From the NCBI RefSeq assembly GCF_038405225.1, contig NZ_CP151657.1, forward strand, positions 992,001-1,056,000: 64,000 bases of DNA, read 5' to 3'. Below, piece after piece: positions 33,215-42,401 of this stretch. Numbering within the stretch: the first letter of the stretch is position 1; each line of letters opens with the position of its first letter. The translations under genes and the position numbers were made by a program. Source of the DNA: Arthrobacter citreus (lineage in GTDB: Bacteria > Actinomycetota > Actinomycetes > Actinomycetales > Micrococcaceae). The notes beneath the pieces are model-generated. The model had not been told where the DNA came from and did no database searches. It saw nothing but the letters and a program-made list of their open reading frames with translations.

Positions 33215-34573
33215 ATGGCACGCAAGGCCTCACTGTCCGGTTTCCCTGAATGGCTGCCGCAGGAGCGCCTGGTCGAACTCCATGTCCTGGACGTCCTGCG
33301 GCGCACGTTTGAACTGCACGGCTTCACGAACATTGAAACGCGTGCCGTGGAAACCGTGGGACAGCTTCTGCGCAAGGGCGAAATCGACAAGGAAGTCTAC
33401 GCACTGAGCCGGCTGCAGGCCGAAGAAGGGGAAGGCTCAGCCAAGGAGGATCCGAACCAGCTGGCGCTGCACTTTGACCTCACCGTTCCCTTTGCCCGGT
33501 ATGTCGTGGAGAACGCCGGACACCTGGCCTTCCCGTTCCGCAGGTACCAGATCCAGAAGGTATGGCGCGGCGAGCGTCCGCAGGAAGGCCGGGCCCGCGA
33601 GTTCACGCAGGCGGACATCGATGTTGTGGGCGACGGCGACCTGCCGTTCCGGTACGACGTCGAGCTGGCGCTGGTCATTGCCGAGGCGCTGGGCGCGCTG
33701 CCCATTCCGGACTTCAAGATCCGGGTCAACAACCGCAAGCTCGCCGAGGGCTTCTACCGCGGGATCGGGCTGGAGGACACCGCCGGTGTGCTGCGCAGCA
33801 TCGACAAGCTGGAAAAGATCGGTGCGGCACGCGTGGCTGAGCTGCTGCAGGAAGAACTTGGCGCCACTGCCGAACAGACCGACGCCGCCCTGAAGCTGGC
33901 CTCCATCCGCACCGAAGACATGTCCTTCGTGGAGCAGGTCCGCGCGCTGGGCGTGACCAACGAGCTGCTCGAGGAAGGCCTGGACGAGTTGTCCCAGGTC
34001 ATCGCCGAAGCGGTCAAGCGTGCGCCGGGCCGCGTGGTGGCTGACCTGAGCATTGCCCGCGGCCTGGACTATTACACGGGAACCGTGTATGAAACGGTGC
34101 TGGTGGGCCACGAATCGCTCGGGTCCATCTGCTCCGGCGGACGCTACGATTCCCTGGCCTCCAAGGGCAGCCGGACCTTCCCCGGCGTCGGGCTCTCCAT
34201 CGGCGTGACCCGGCTGGTGATGCGCATCCTGAGCCAGAACTTCGCCGAGGCCAGCCGCAGCGTGCCCACGGCCGTCCTGGTAACCCTGGCCACTGATGAT
34301 TCCTGGTCCGCGGCGCAGGACATCGCTGCAGAACTGCGGGGCCGGGGGATTTCCGTGGAAGTTGCCGCGAAGGCGGAGAAGTTCGGCAAGCAGATCAAAT
34401 ATGCGGACCGCCGCGGCATTCCTTTCGTTTGGTTCACCGGTGAAGACGGCAGCCATGAAGTGAAGGACATCCGCTCCGGGGACCAGGTTCCGGCCGATCC
34501 GCAGACGTGGACCCCGCCGGCTGAAGACCTCCTCGCGCAGGTCACCCGGGTGGAGGCAGCTCCGGCGTTGTAA
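33215..34573 (+). CDS. hisS: Histidyl-tRNA synthetase
   Basis: Charges tRNA-His. 452 aa class II enzyme: FELHGFTNIETRAVE near 31 (motif 1 region), HFDLTVPFARYVVEN near 88, motif 2 RRYQIQKVWRGERPQEGRAREFTQADIDVVG, the HisRS signature ARGLDYYTGTVYE near 283 and GGRYDSL near 308, and motif 3 FPGVGLSIGVTRL. Anticodon domain from about 350. AAGGAG 11 bases before the ATG at 33215. Its last 32 bases overlap the convergent response regulator gene. Confidence 0.96.
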   Translation: MARKASLSGFPEWLPQERLVELHVLDVLRRTFELHGFTNIETRAVETVGQLLRKGEIDKEVYALSRLQAEEGEGSAKEDPNQLALHFDLTVPFARYVVENAGHLAFPFRRYQIQKVWRGERPQEGRAREFTQADIDVVGDGDLPFRYDVELALVIAEALGALPIPDFKIRVNNRKLAEGFYRGIGLEDTAGVLRSIDKLEKIGAARVAELLQEELGATAEQTDAALKLASIRTEDMSFVEQVRALGVTNELLEEGLDELSQVIAEAVKRAPGRVVADLSIARGLDYYTGTVYETVLVGHESLGSICSGGRYDSLASKGSRTFPGVGLSIGVTRLVMRILSQNFAEASRSVPTAVLVTLATDDSWSAAQDIAAELRGRGISVEVAAKAEKFGKQIKYADRRGIPFVWFTGEDGSHEVKDIRSGDQVPADPQTWTPPAEDLLAQVTRVEAAPAL

Positions 34574-35270
34574 GCCGCCCGCGGGCCTCATATTCACGGA
34601 AGGCGATGGCCGCCTGGACCCGTGACTGTACGCCCAGCTTCGCCAGCACCCGCGAGACGTGGGTCTTGACGGTGGTCTCCGCGATGCCCAGGCGGCGGGC
34701 AATCCGCTGGTTGGACAGCCCCTCGCCCAGGCACGCCAAAACCGCCTCTTCACGGGTGGTCAGCGGCTCCGCCGGCGGGTTGAGCGGGGTGGGCGGGCCG
34801 GGCGCCTTCGGGTTCCCGGGCTGCGCGCCGTTGATGAAGGCCGTGATGAGCGTTCCCGTCACTTCGGGGGACAGGACGCTGTCTCCGTTGGCAACCGAGC
34901 GCACCGCCCGCACCAGCTCGGCCGGTTCCACCGATTTGAGCAGGAAGCCGGCGGCGCCGGCCCGCAGGGCGCCGAACACATAGTCGTCGAGGTCGAAGGT
35001 GGTGAGGACCAGCACCGCTGACAGCTCCCCGCCGACGATCTGCGTGGTGGCGGCGATCCCGTCGGTTCCGGGCATCCGGATGTCCATGAGCGTCACGTCC
35101 GGACGCAGCGCGCGGGCCATCGACACGGCGGTGCCGCCGTCGGCGGCTTCTCCCACAATCTCGAAGCCGCCCACCGTTTCCAGGATCATGCGCAGTCCGC
35201 TGCGGATGGCCGCGTGGTCATCTGCGAGGAGGACCCGCAGCGGAGCGCCTGGACGGGATGTCGAATTCAC
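34542..35270 (-). CDS. LuxR/NarL-type response regulator
   Basis: 242 aa. Receiver domain: ADDHAAIRSGLRMIL near 15-29, phospho-acceptor Asp in VTLMDIRMPGTDG near 61, TTFDLDDYVFGALRAGAAGFLLK (switch Thr and Lys). A Pro-rich linker, then a LuxR helix-turn-helix (LTTREEAVLACLGEGLSNQRIARRLGIAETTVKTHVSRVLAKLGV). Controlled genes unknown. GTG start at 35270 with AAGGATC upstream; it overlaps the kinase stop by 4 bases. Confidence 0.93.
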   Translation of the reverse strand: MNSTSRPGAPLRVLLADDHAAIRSGLRMILETVGGFEIVGEAADGGTAVSMARALRPDVTLMDIRMPGTDGIAATTQIVGGELSAVLVLTTFDLDDYVFGALRAGAAGFLLKSVEPAELVRAVRSVANGDSVLSPEVTGTLITAFINGAQPGNPKAPGPPTPLNPPAEPLTTREEAVLACLGEGLSNQRIARRLGIAETTVKTHVSRVLAKLGVQSRVQAAIAFREYEARGRLTTPELPPPG

Positions 35271-36652
35271 TGGGATCCTTCCGCGGGCAGGCGCACCTGC
35301 ACCTGCCACGTATTTCCGCCTGCGGTCCGGCCGGCGGAAAAAGTTCCCGAAAGCTGTGCGGTCCGCAGTGCCATGTTCCGCAGACCGGAGCCGTTGCCCG
35401 TCCTGTCCGCACTTTCTGCGGAGGTGTCCGCATCGCCGTCGTGCGTCCGGACCGGCAGGCTGTTGCTGATGCTCAGCAGTACTTCGCTGGCCGTTTGCGC
35501 CAGCTTTACCTGCACGGGTTCCCCGGGCGCGTGCCGGACGGCATTGGTCAGCGACTCCTGCACAATCCGGAAGATGCTGCTCTGCACCAGGACCGGAAGG
35601 TCAGGTTCGGCGTCGGCTGTCAGGGTCACCGGACTGCCCGCAAGCCGTGCCGACTCGGCCAATGCCTGCAGCTGGTCCAATCCGCCTGCCATCGGCATCC
35701 GTGCAGTGGAACCGGGTGCAGCGGAACCGGGTGCAGCGGAACCGGGCGCGGCCGGGCCGGCGGCGGCCCCGGCGCCGTCAGGACCGCTGCCGCGGGATTC
35801 CAGGAGATCGATCATGGCGCGCATCTCCTGCAGCGCGTGCACGCTTTCGCTGCGCACCTGTGCCAGCACCTGCCGGTCCAGCTCCCGGTCCGCTGCTGCC
35901 AGCGCGGCGGCTGACTGGAGCGCGACGGCGGAGAGCCGGGACGCGATTGCGTCGTGGAGATCACGGGCCATCGCCGCGCGTTCTGACGCCAGCGCCACCT
36001 GCAGGAACAACTCGGCCATTTCCGCCGCGCGTTCCGCGTTCAGTCGTTCGGTGTCCGCCCGGATCCTTTCCTGCTCGGCGAGGTCGGCCTGCCGGCGCAG
36101 GGTCCCGGCCCACCACAGCGGGATGAGGCACGTGACGGTTGCCTGGAGAGAACCGAACAGGACGAAGGCCCAGTCGCGGTGCACCGCGATGGTTCCGGCC
36201 ACCAGGAAGGCGGCCGTGGCCAGGCACGCCTTCTCCAGTGCGCGGCTGAGGCGCAGAGACCCGAAGAGGATCCCCGAGTAGAAGAATTCGAAGATCAGCA
36301 GATAGTTGATCAGTCCTCCGCCGGTCAGCATGCCCGCAATAATCGCGGTGCCGGTGACGGCGAGCATGAGGGGCACGTGGCTGCGCCGGAACAGGGTTCC
36401 GGCGCAGCCGACCAGCAGGATGACAACCCAGAGCGGGCCGGGCGCTTCCACCAGGGGTGGAAACAGATCGGCGGAGTTCACTCCGGCTGCCTTGAGCACG
36501 AGTCCCGCCGCGAAATAGCCCGCGGCCGTGGCAACACCGGTGGGCCAGATGCCGCTGCCCCAGGAATCAAGGGCAGCCGGCCCCGCGTCCGCAGTTGCCA
36601 CAGGGCCTTCCTCCGGCCCTTCAGCGGTGGCGGGCGTGGGCGGAGGCAGCAT
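35267..36652 (-). CDS. Two-component sensor histidine kinase (HisKA_3 type)
   Basis: 461 aa. About six transmembrane helices in the first 195 residues with no sizeable extracellular sensor, then HisKA_3 (AMARDLHDAIASRLSAVALQ, phospho-His near 231) and a HATPase domain (ESLTNAVRHAPG; GNGSGLRNMALRTAQLSG). A 15-base triple repeat gives AAPGS-type repeats in the linker between the two domains. The ATG at 36652 has TACGCT 6 bases upstream, so it may be leaderless; the frame stays open further up. It pairs with the overlapping response regulator. Confidence 0.92.
   Translation of the reverse strand: MLPPPTPATAEGPEEGPVATADAGPAALDSWGSGIWPTGVATAAGYFAAGLVLKAAGVNSADLFPPLVEAPGPLWVVILLVGCAGTLFRRSHVPLMLAVTGTAIIAGMLTGGGLINYLLIFEFFYSGILFGSLRLSRALEKACLATAAFLVAGTIAVHRDWAFVLFGSLQATVTCLIPLWWAGTLRRQADLAEQERIRADTERLNAERAAEMAELFLQVALASERAAMARDLHDAIASRLSAVALQSAAALAAADRELDRQVLAQVRSESVHALQEMRAMIDLLESRGSGPDGAGAAAGPAAPGSAAPGSAAPGSTARMPMAGGLDQLQALAESARLAGSPVTLTADAEPDLPVLVQSSIFRIVQESLTNAVRHAPGEPVQVKLAQTASEVLLSISNSLPVRTHDGDADTSAESADRTGNGSGLRNMALRTAQLSGTFSAGRTAGGNTWQVQVRLPAEGSQ
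35701..35745 (-). repeat. 15-bp triple tandem repeat in the kinase gene
   Basis: Three consecutive copies of GTGCAGCGGAACCGG on the plus strand; the first has one mismatch. In frame they add AAPGS units to the linker between dimerization and ATP-binding domains. Confidence 0.9.
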
Positions 36653-36772
36653 GAACCCAGCGTAGCGACCGTTCCGGGCAGCTGCACCGCCGCCGGCCCC
36701 CGGTCCTCCCAAAGGATGATCCCTCGTCCCGCCCGTGTTTTTGGCCACGCAGAAGTCCCCATGATGATCCTC

Positions 36773-36778
36773 TAGGCT
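36773..36778 (+). promoter_or_regulatory. -10 box of the adenine deaminase gene, leaderless predicted
   Basis: TAGGCT lies 7 bases before the ATG at 36786, with no ribosome binding site in between (TAAAAGC). Confidence 0.55.
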
Positions 36779-36785
36779 TAAAAGC

Positions 36786-37808
36786 ATGTCGATTTCCCCC
36801 GCCCCCGCTCTGCTGCCCTGCGCCGAACTCCACCTGCATATTGAAGGAACCCTGGAACCGGAGCTCATCTTTGAGCTGGCCGCCCGCAACGGCATCACCC
36901 TGCCGTATGCGGATCTCGCGGAGCTGCGGGCGCGGTACGAGTTCACGGACCTCCAGTCCTTCCTGGACCTGTACTACGCCAACATGGAGGTGCTGCGCAC
37001 CGAAGCCGACTTCGCCGACATGACCCGTTCCTACCTGCGCAGGGCAGCAGCGGCCGGTGTCCGGCACGTGGAGATGATGGTTGACCCGCAGGCGCACATG
37101 CTCCGGGGCATTCCCCTTCAAACCTGCATCAATGGAGTGGCCGGCGTACTCGCGGACAGCCTGGAGGAATTCGGTGTTTCCTCGGAACTGATCGCCGCAT
37201 TCCTGCGGGACCGCCCGGTGGAGGAAGCCGAAGATGTCCTGCGGCAGCTGCTGGCGCTGAACGCGCCCATCGTCGGAATCGGCCTGGATTCGGCGGAGCT
37301 GGGAAACCCGCCGGAGGGCTTCATCGAGCTGTACCGCATGGCCCGGGAAGCCGGCCTGAAATGCGTCGCCCACGCCGGAGAAGAAGGACCGTCACACTAC
37401 ATCGAGCAGGCCCTGGACCTGCTGCTGGTGGACCGGATCGACCACGGCGTCCGCTGCCTGGACGACTCCGGGCTCGTGGACCGGCTGGTGCGGGACCGGA
37501 TTCCCCTGACCATTTGCCCGCTGTCCAACGTGCGGCTGCGTTCGGTGGACACCCTGGCCGACCATCCGCTGCCCCAGATGCTGGCCCGTGGACTGAATGT
37601 GTCCGTGAATTCGGATGACCCCGCGTACTTCGGCGGCTACGTGGACGACAACTTCCGGCTGCTGCAGGCCACTTTTGACCTCAGCGTGGACCAGCTGCAG
37701 GAATTGGCGGTCAATTCGGTGGAAGCATCGTTCGCCACGCCGGCCCGCCGTGCGGAGCTGCTGGAGATGATCAGCACCTGGCGGACCGCGCAGCAGGCCG
37801 GTTCCTAG
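36786..37808 (+). CDS. Adenine deaminase of the adenosine deaminase superfamily
   Basis: Probably converts adenine to hypoxanthine in purine salvage. 340 aa. HLHIEGTLEPELIF near 16-29 carries the metal-binding His-x-His; the EGTLEPE wording is that of fungal-type adenine deaminases rather than DGS of adenosine deaminases. Further: HAGEEGPSHYIEQAL, RIDHGVRCLDDSGLVDRL, ICPLSNVRLRSV and NSDDPAYFGGYV, the remaining metal and substrate residues. Adenosine as substrate cannot be excluded. Its TAG stop overlaps the convergent permease stop by 4 bases. Confidence 0.85.
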   Translation: MSISPAPALLPCAELHLHIEGTLEPELIFELAARNGITLPYADLAELRARYEFTDLQSFLDLYYANMEVLRTEADFADMTRSYLRRAAAAGVRHVEMMVDPQAHMLRGIPLQTCINGVAGVLADSLEEFGVSSELIAAFLRDRPVEEAEDVLRQLLALNAPIVGIGLDSAELGNPPEGFIELYRMAREAGLKCVAHAGEEGPSHYIEQALDLLLVDRIDHGVRCLDDSGLVDRLVRDRIPLTICPLSNVRLRSVDTLADHPLPQMLARGLNVSVNSDDPAYFGGYVDDNFRLLQATFDLSVDQLQELAVNSVEASFATPARRAELLEMISTWRTAQQAGS

Positions 37809-39082
37809 GTTTCCGTCCGGCTGCGGCGCACCGTGAGCCGCACGACGAGTCCGAACGCCAGCACTATCAGCATGAGCAGGATGGCGGCCGGCGGCAGGCT
37901 CAGCGCCGTCACCAGCGCCCCGGCCAGCCCGGCCAGGTTCACCGCCCGCGGCGTGTACCAGCGGCGCTGGTCCAGGGCATAAGCGCACAGATTGGTGATG
38001 GCCGCGTGCACCAGCAGCGCAAAGCATGCCAGCCCCAGCAGCATCGTCAGGCTGGCGGTCAGCACCAGGACGACGACGACGGCGCCTGCCGCGGCTGTGG
38101 CCGGCCACGGCGCGCGCCGGGAACCCCCTGGGGTTCCGCCGAAGATCCGGGGAAGGTCTCCGTCGCCCGCCATGGCTTCGGCTGTCCGTCCGGCTCCTTC
38201 AACCAGCACCCACGCCCCCGAGAGCGCCGCAGCCCCGGCGGCCACCGCCACCGCGCCGGTCCCAACACCCAGCCCCACGGCGGCCACGGGTTCGCGGAGC
38301 GGCGCGGCTGACAGCGCCAGCGCCCCGGGATCAGCGAACCAGGCCAGCAGCGACTGCCCCACCAGGATGTACAGGCCCAGGGTCACCAGCACCGCCGCGG
38401 GAAGCACCCGGGGAATCAGCCGGTCAGCATCCCGGACCCGGAAGCCCATGGCCGCAAGCCGGGCATACCCGGCAAAGGCGAAGTAAGCGAACCCCGCACC
38501 CTGCAGCAGTCCCGCCGTCGGCGTCGCATCCTCAAGGACCCCGGGCTGCGGCGGCTGCCCGCCGGCCTCGTTGAAGGCCACCACCACCCCGAATCCCAGC
38601 ACGCCGATCACGAACGCCAGGACGAAACGAATAACCCAAGCGCCGCGCTGCAGGCCAAAGAGGTTCAGGGCAGTGGCCGCCGCCGCCACACCCACCGCCG
38701 CCGGGCGTGCAACGTCGGGCACCGTGTAGAGGCCAAAGGCCAGGGCCAGGACGGCAGCGGCGGGCACCAGCGCACACAGCAGCGTCCAGCCGGCGAAAAA
38801 CCCCATGTACGGTCCCAGCATGACCCGTGCCGCCGAGCGCGTGGTGCCGCCTTCATTGGGGTGGCCGGCGTTCCGCAGGCCGGCGCTGAGCAGAAACGTG
38901 GATGCCGCCGAGCAGTAGGCCACCAGCGCCGCCAGGGCCAGCGCCGCGGGGAGGGCAAAGCCGGCGGCCTGCGCAACCGGCGGCAGCACGACGAAGATGC
39001 CGCCCCCCACCATGCAGCCAACTCCCACGGTAACCGCGTCGAAACCGCCGAGCGGCTGATTCCCTGCGGAGCTCCCGGACAC
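37805..39082 (-). CDS. APC-superfamily amino acid permease
   Basis: 425 aa, about 12 hydrophobic segments, in the cytoplasmic membrane. Helix 1 carries GFDAVTVGVGCMVGGGIFVVLP, the unwound GxGI(F) substrate site of APC transporters, and GPYMGFFAGWTLL follows in helix 3. Substrate unknown. GTG at 39082 is preferred because GGAGGG lies 5-10 bases upstream; the frame remains open for 33 more codons. It is divergent from aspS. Confidence 0.85.
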   Translation of the reverse strand: MSGSSAGNQPLGGFDAVTVGVGCMVGGGIFVVLPPVAQAAGFALPAALALAALVAYCSAASTFLLSAGLRNAGHPNEGGTTRSAARVMLGPYMGFFAGWTLLCALVPAAAVLALAFGLYTVPDVARPAAVGVAAAATALNLFGLQRGAWVIRFVLAFVIGVLGFGVVVAFNEAGGQPPQPGVLEDATPTAGLLQGAGFAYFAFAGYARLAAMGFRVRDADRLIPRVLPAAVLVTLGLYILVGQSLLAWFADPGALALSAAPLREPVAAVGLGVGTGAVAVAAGAAALSGAWVLVEGAGRTAEAMAGDGDLPRIFGGTPGGSRRAPWPATAAAGAVVVVLVLTASLTMLLGLACFALLVHAAITNLCAYALDQRRWYTPRAVNLAGLAGALVTALSLPPAAILLMLIVLAFGLVVRLTVRRSRTET

Positions 39083-39172
39083 GTGTCCCTCCGATCGGTC
39101 GGGCGGGGCGGCGGCTTGGCGGCAGGTGGCTGCGCGGCAGTGCCCTTGGCTGGGAAAGGATGCGAACACCGG

Positions 39173-39178
39173 TAAACT
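39173..39178 (+). promoter_or_regulatory. -10 box of aspS
   Basis: TAAACT, with a predicted transcript start near 39185 and a leader of about 63 bases. The -35 is not clear. Confidence 0.45.
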
Positions 39179-39247
39179 CATGAAGAGACCTTGTATTCAC
39201 AATGAGCGGGAACAGTGTTTTCCGCAAGCAATCTTGAAAGGACTGCT

Positions 39248-41092
39248 GTGCTGCGCACTCATGCCCTTGGTTCCCTGAGGGCCGAGCATATTGGACAGAC
39301 CGTCACTCTCGCTGGCTGGGTGGCCCGACGCCGGGACCACGGAGGGGTTGCGTTCCTGGACCTCCGTGACGCCTCCGGATTTGCGCAGGTCGTCGTTCGC
39401 GAAGAGGACGTCTTCCACAGCCTGCGCAACGAATACGTCCTGCAGATCACCGGCACCGTGCAGAAGCGCCCCGAGGGCAACGAAAACCCCTCGCTGGCCA
39501 CCGGTGAGGTGGAAGTCATCGCGGACAAGGTTGTTGTCCTGAACACTTCCGACCCGCTGCCGTTCCAGATTGACGAGCACGTTGAAGTGGGCGAGGAAGC
39601 CCGTCTGAAGCACCGCTACCTCGACCTGCGCCGCCCGGCCCCGTCCCGCAACATGCGCCTGCGCTCCGAGGCCAACCGCATTGCTCGCAACCTTCTCCAT
39701 GACGAGGGCTTCGTGGAGATCGAAACCCCCACGCTGACCCGTTCCACCCCTGAGGGTGCCCGTGACTTCGTGGTGCCCGCACGTCTTGCGCCGGGTTCCT
39801 GGTACGCGCTGCCGCAGTCCCCGCAGCTGTTCAAGCAGCTGCTGCAGGTGGGCGGCTTCGAAAAGTACTACCAGATTGCCCGCTGCTACCGCGATGAGGA
39901 CTTCCGCGCGGACCGCCAGCCGGAATTCACGCAGCTGGACATCGAAGCCAGCTTTGTCGAGGAAGACGACATCATTGCGCTCGGCGAGTCCGTGGTGAAG
40001 GCGCTGTGGAAGCTGATCGACGTCGAAATCCCGACGCCGATCCAGCGGATGACGTACGCCGACGCGATGGCCCGCTTTGGTTCGGACAAGCCGGACCTGC
40101 GGTTCGGCCTGGAACTGACTGAGCTGACCGACTTCTTCAAGGACACGACGTTCCGCGTCTTCCAGGCACCCTACGTGGGCGCCGTTGTCATGCCCGGCGG
40201 AGCCTCGCAGCCCCGCCGCACCCTGGACGCCTGGCAGGAATGGGCCAAGCAGCGCGGCGCCCGCGGCCTGGCCTATGTGCTGGTCCAGGAAGACGGCACC
40301 TTGACCGGTCCCGTGGCCAAGAACCTCACCGACTTCGAGCGGGAGAACCTCGCCGGCAAGGTGGGCGCCAAGCCCGGCGACTGCATCTTCTTCGCCGCCG
40401 GTGAAACCACCACGGCACGTGCCCTGCTCGGCGCAGCACGGGTCGAGATCGGCCACCGCACCGGCCTGATCGACCCGAACGACTGGGCCTTTGTCTGGGT
40501 TGTCGACGCACCCATGTTCGAGCCGGCCTCCGAGGCCGTTGCCGCCGGTGACGTTGCCGTGGGCGGCGGCGCGTGGACCGCTGTCCACCACGCCTTCACG
40601 TCGCCCAAGCCTGAATTCATGGACACGTTCGACACCGACCCGGGCTCCGCCCTGGCCTACGCCTACGACATTGTCTGCAACGGCAACGAAATTGGCGGCG
40701 GCTCGATCCGTATCCACCAGCGTGACGTGCAGGAACGTGTCTTCAAGGTCATGGGCCTCTCCCAGGAGGACGCGCAGGAGAAGTTCGGCTTCCTGCTCGA
40801 GGGCTTCAAGTACGGCGCTCCGCCGCACGGCGGCATCGCCTTCGGCTGGGACCGCGTGGTGGCCCTGCTGGCCGGCACCGAGTCCATCCGCGACGTCATT
40901 GCCTTCCCGAAGACCGGCAACGGTTATGACCCGCTGACGGCTGCTCCGGCTCCGATCACTGCCCAGCAGCGCAAGGAAGCCGGCGTGGACTTCCGTCCCG
41001 AGGCCAAGAAGCCCGAAGCCAAGAAGGCGGACGGCGCGGCGGAAGATTCCAAGAACGACGGCGCCAAGAAGGACACGGTCAAGGACGCCTGA
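39248..41092 (+). CDS. aspS: Aspartyl-tRNA synthetase
   Basis: Charges tRNA-Asp, possibly tRNA-Asn too. 614 aa bacterial type: OB anticodon domain ([29 protein letters not shown] near 16-44), class II core with [41 protein letters not shown] near 192-232, GAD insertion domain, and motif 3 [16 protein letters not shown] near 529. The last 30 residues are a Lys/Ala/Asp-rich tail absent from E. coli. GTG at 39248 with GAAAGGA upstream. Confidence 0.96.
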   Translation: MLRTHALGSLRAEHIGQTVTLAGWVARRRDHGGVAFLDLRDASGFAQVVVREEDVFHSLRNEYVLQITGTVQKRPEGNENPSLATGEVEVIADKVVVLNTSDPLPFQIDEHVEVGEEARLKHRYLDLRRPAPSRNMRLRSEANRIARNLLHDEGFVEIETPTLTRSTPEGARDFVVPARLAPGSWYALPQSPQLFKQLLQVGGFEKYYQIARCYRDEDFRADRQPEFTQLDIEASFVEEDDIIALGESVVKALWKLIDVEIPTPIQRMTYADAMARFGSDKPDLRFGLELTELTDFFKDTTFRVFQAPYVGAVVMPGGASQPRRTLDAWQEWAKQRGARGLAYVLVQEDGTLTGPVAKNLTDFERENLAGKVGAKPGDCIFFAAGETTTARALLGAARVEIGHRTGLIDPNDWAFVWVVDAPMFEPASEAVAAGDVAVGGGAWTAVHHAFTSPKPEFMDTFDTDPGSALAYAYDIVCNGNEIGGGSIRIHQRDVQERVFKVMGLSQEDAQEKFGFLLEGFKYGAPPHGGIAFGWDRVVALLAGTESIRDVIAFPKTGNGYDPLTAAPAPITAQQRKEAGVDFRPEAKKPEAKKADGAAEDSKNDGAKKDTVKDA

Positions 41093-41119
41093 TGCGTCTG
41101 TAGCCAGTTCTGGTGATGG

Positions 41120-41155
41120 AAGGGCCCGGTTGCGCGCAGCAGCCGGGCCTTTTGC
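41120..41155 (+). terminator. Intrinsic terminator of aspS
   Basis: GGCCCGG (41123-41129) pairs with CCGGGCC (41143-41149), followed by TTTTG. It lies 28 bases after the aspS stop. Confidence 0.85.
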
Positions 41156-41172
41156 CGTTCTGCGGGCGGAGG

Positions 41173-41631
41173 TCAGGCGGTGCTGTGCGAATCCCCGGTG
41201 AGGTGCCGGTTCCGGGTTTCGATGAGATTTCGCAGATATTTGGCCAGCACAAGCTTCTCCACCAGGCGTCCCAGCGGGCCGCAGGGCGCGGCAAACCGGA
41301 TGTCATCCACCATGGTGGTGACGCCGTCATGATGACTGAACTCATGGACGTGCCGGAAGTGCTTGAACGGCCCCCTAACCTGCTCGTCCACAAAGGAATA
41401 CGGCGGGTCCATCCGCGTGATCCTGCTGGTCATGCGCAGCGGAAGGCCAAAGTGCCACGCCCGCCACGTCACCTCTTCCCTCGCTTCGATTAGGCCTGAG
41501 GTCACACCCCCAACGGCTTGTTCGCGGGAGGCAGCCATCGACTCCGTGTGGGCGTCAATGCTGCGGGCACGGTCAAACAGCTGAGCTAGCGGCAGGGGAG
41601 TTTCGGTGGTGCAGCGAAAGGAGACCGTCAT
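41173..41631 (-). CDS. SRPBCC family protein (cyclase/dehydrase-like)
   Basis: 152 aa. START-like hydrophobic pocket protein: SFRCTTETPLPLAQLFDRARSIDAHTESM, RITRMDPPYSFVDEQVRGPFKHFRHVHEF, TTMVDDIRFAAPCGPLGRLVEKLVLAKYLRNLIETRN. The ligand is unknown. It starts 12 bases after the flavin reductase stop on the same strand, so it is likely the second gene under the SAM riboswitch. Confidence 0.8.
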   Translation of the reverse strand: MTVSFRCTTETPLPLAQLFDRARSIDAHTESMAASREQAVGGVTSGLIEAREEVTWRAWHFGLPLRMTSRITRMDPPYSFVDEQVRGPFKHFRHVHEFSHHDGVTTMVDDIRFAAPCGPLGRLVEKLVLAKYLRNLIETRNRHLTGDSHSTA

Positions 41632-41643
41632 GCCGAGAGTATG

Positions 41644-42168
41644 TCAGGCGAACTCGGGAACGCTGAGGTGCCGGAACGCCGAACCGTGGAAGACCAGCGG
41701 TTCATGGGCGTCGTCATGCGATGCATGGCCGTGCACGCGGAGCAGCACCACGGCGTGGTCACCGGCGGGCACCTCGTTCTCCACCGAGCATTCGAGCCAC
41801 AGTGCGGCACGGTCCAGGAACAGCGCGCCGGACGCGTCGGTGTGCAGATTCAATCCGGCAAAACGGTCGCCGGTCTTGGAAGCGATCTGCTTGCAGATTC
41901 CCTCATGTTCGGAGCCCAGGATGGATACGCCAATGCGGGACGCCGGCCGGAGCACCGGCCAGGTGCGGGACGTGTTCTGCACTGCGAACATCACCAGCGG
42001 CGGGTCCATGGAAACCCCCACCGTAAAGGACGAGGCAACAATTCCCTGCGGCTCTCCGTTGACCACAGCACAAAGCGCGGCAATTCCCGAGGGAAAACGT
42101 GAATAGGCGCGGCGCAGGGCTGCCGGCTGAAGGTCAGTAACGAGAGACATGGCTGAAACAAGAGACAT
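41644..42168 (-). CDS. Flavin reductase family protein, under a SAM riboswitch
   Basis: Probably an NAD(P)H:flavin oxidoreductase that supplies reduced FMN to a monooxygenase. 174 aa split-barrel fold: AYSRFPSGIAALCAVVNGEPQGIVASSFTVGVSMDPPLVMFAVQNTSRTWPVLR (FMN-binding region, about 18-70) and GSEHEGICKQIASKTGDRFAGL. ATG at 42168 preceded by AGAGGA; a second ATG lies at 42150. A SAM-IV riboswitch is encoded in the 5' leader, so the enzyme probably serves sulfur or methionine metabolism (inference). Confidence 0.87.
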   Translation of the reverse strand: MSLVSAMSLVTDLQPAALRRAYSRFPSGIAALCAVVNGEPQGIVASSFTVGVSMDPPLVMFAVQNTSRTWPVLRPASRIGVSILGSEHEGICKQIASKTGDRFAGLNLHTDASGALFLDRAALWLECSVENEVPAGDHAVVLLRVHGHASHDDAHEPLVFHGSAFRHLSVPEFA

Positions 42169-42219
42169 GGTGAAGAATCCTCTGCCTTGAAGCGCAGTGT
42201 CGGTAAACCCTGGGGTCAT

Positions 42220-42351
42220 GCCGGCAACAGCACGGTACTTGCCGCGGCCGGGAAGTTTCGCCGGGCGGCCGAATCGTCACCTGGAGCACCCCGCTACGGC
42301 GAGAGGGTTGCCGTCCAGCCGGCCAGGGCCCGTGGCTGGAACTCTTGATTC
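42220..42351 (-). promoter_or_regulatory. SAM-IV riboswitch
   Basis: Minus strand, 5' to 3': P1 GAATC (42351 down) with GATTC (ending 42271); P2 CCAGC with GCTGG; the core GGCAACC after P2; GCGGGGTGC and GGTGAC before P1 closes. Outside P1 come GGCCG/CGGCC and CGGCAA/TTGCCG stems, the extra helices that set SAM-IV apart from SAM-I. The order and spacing match the actinobacterial SAM-IV consensus as I remember it. Bound S-adenosylmethionine would lower expression of the flavin reductase operon, probably at translation, since no terminator is seen. Confidence 0.85.
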
Positions 42352-42359
42352 TGTTCCCC

Positions 42360-42389
42360 AACCTAGGCGCGGCGGACGCAGGGCGCAAA
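42360..42389 (-). promoter_or_regulatory. Promoter of the riboswitch-controlled operon
   Basis: TAGGTT (-10, 42360-42365) and TTTGCG (-35, 42384-42389) with an 18-base spacer on the minus strand. The predicted transcript start near 42353 falls two bases before riboswitch stem P1. Confidence 0.6.
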
Positions 42390-42401
42390 CAGATGCCTTA
42401 G

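Noticed and set aside
39197-40828. 543-codon minus-strand frame opposite aspS
   Set aside because: Shadow of aspS, which is complete and conserved on the other strand.
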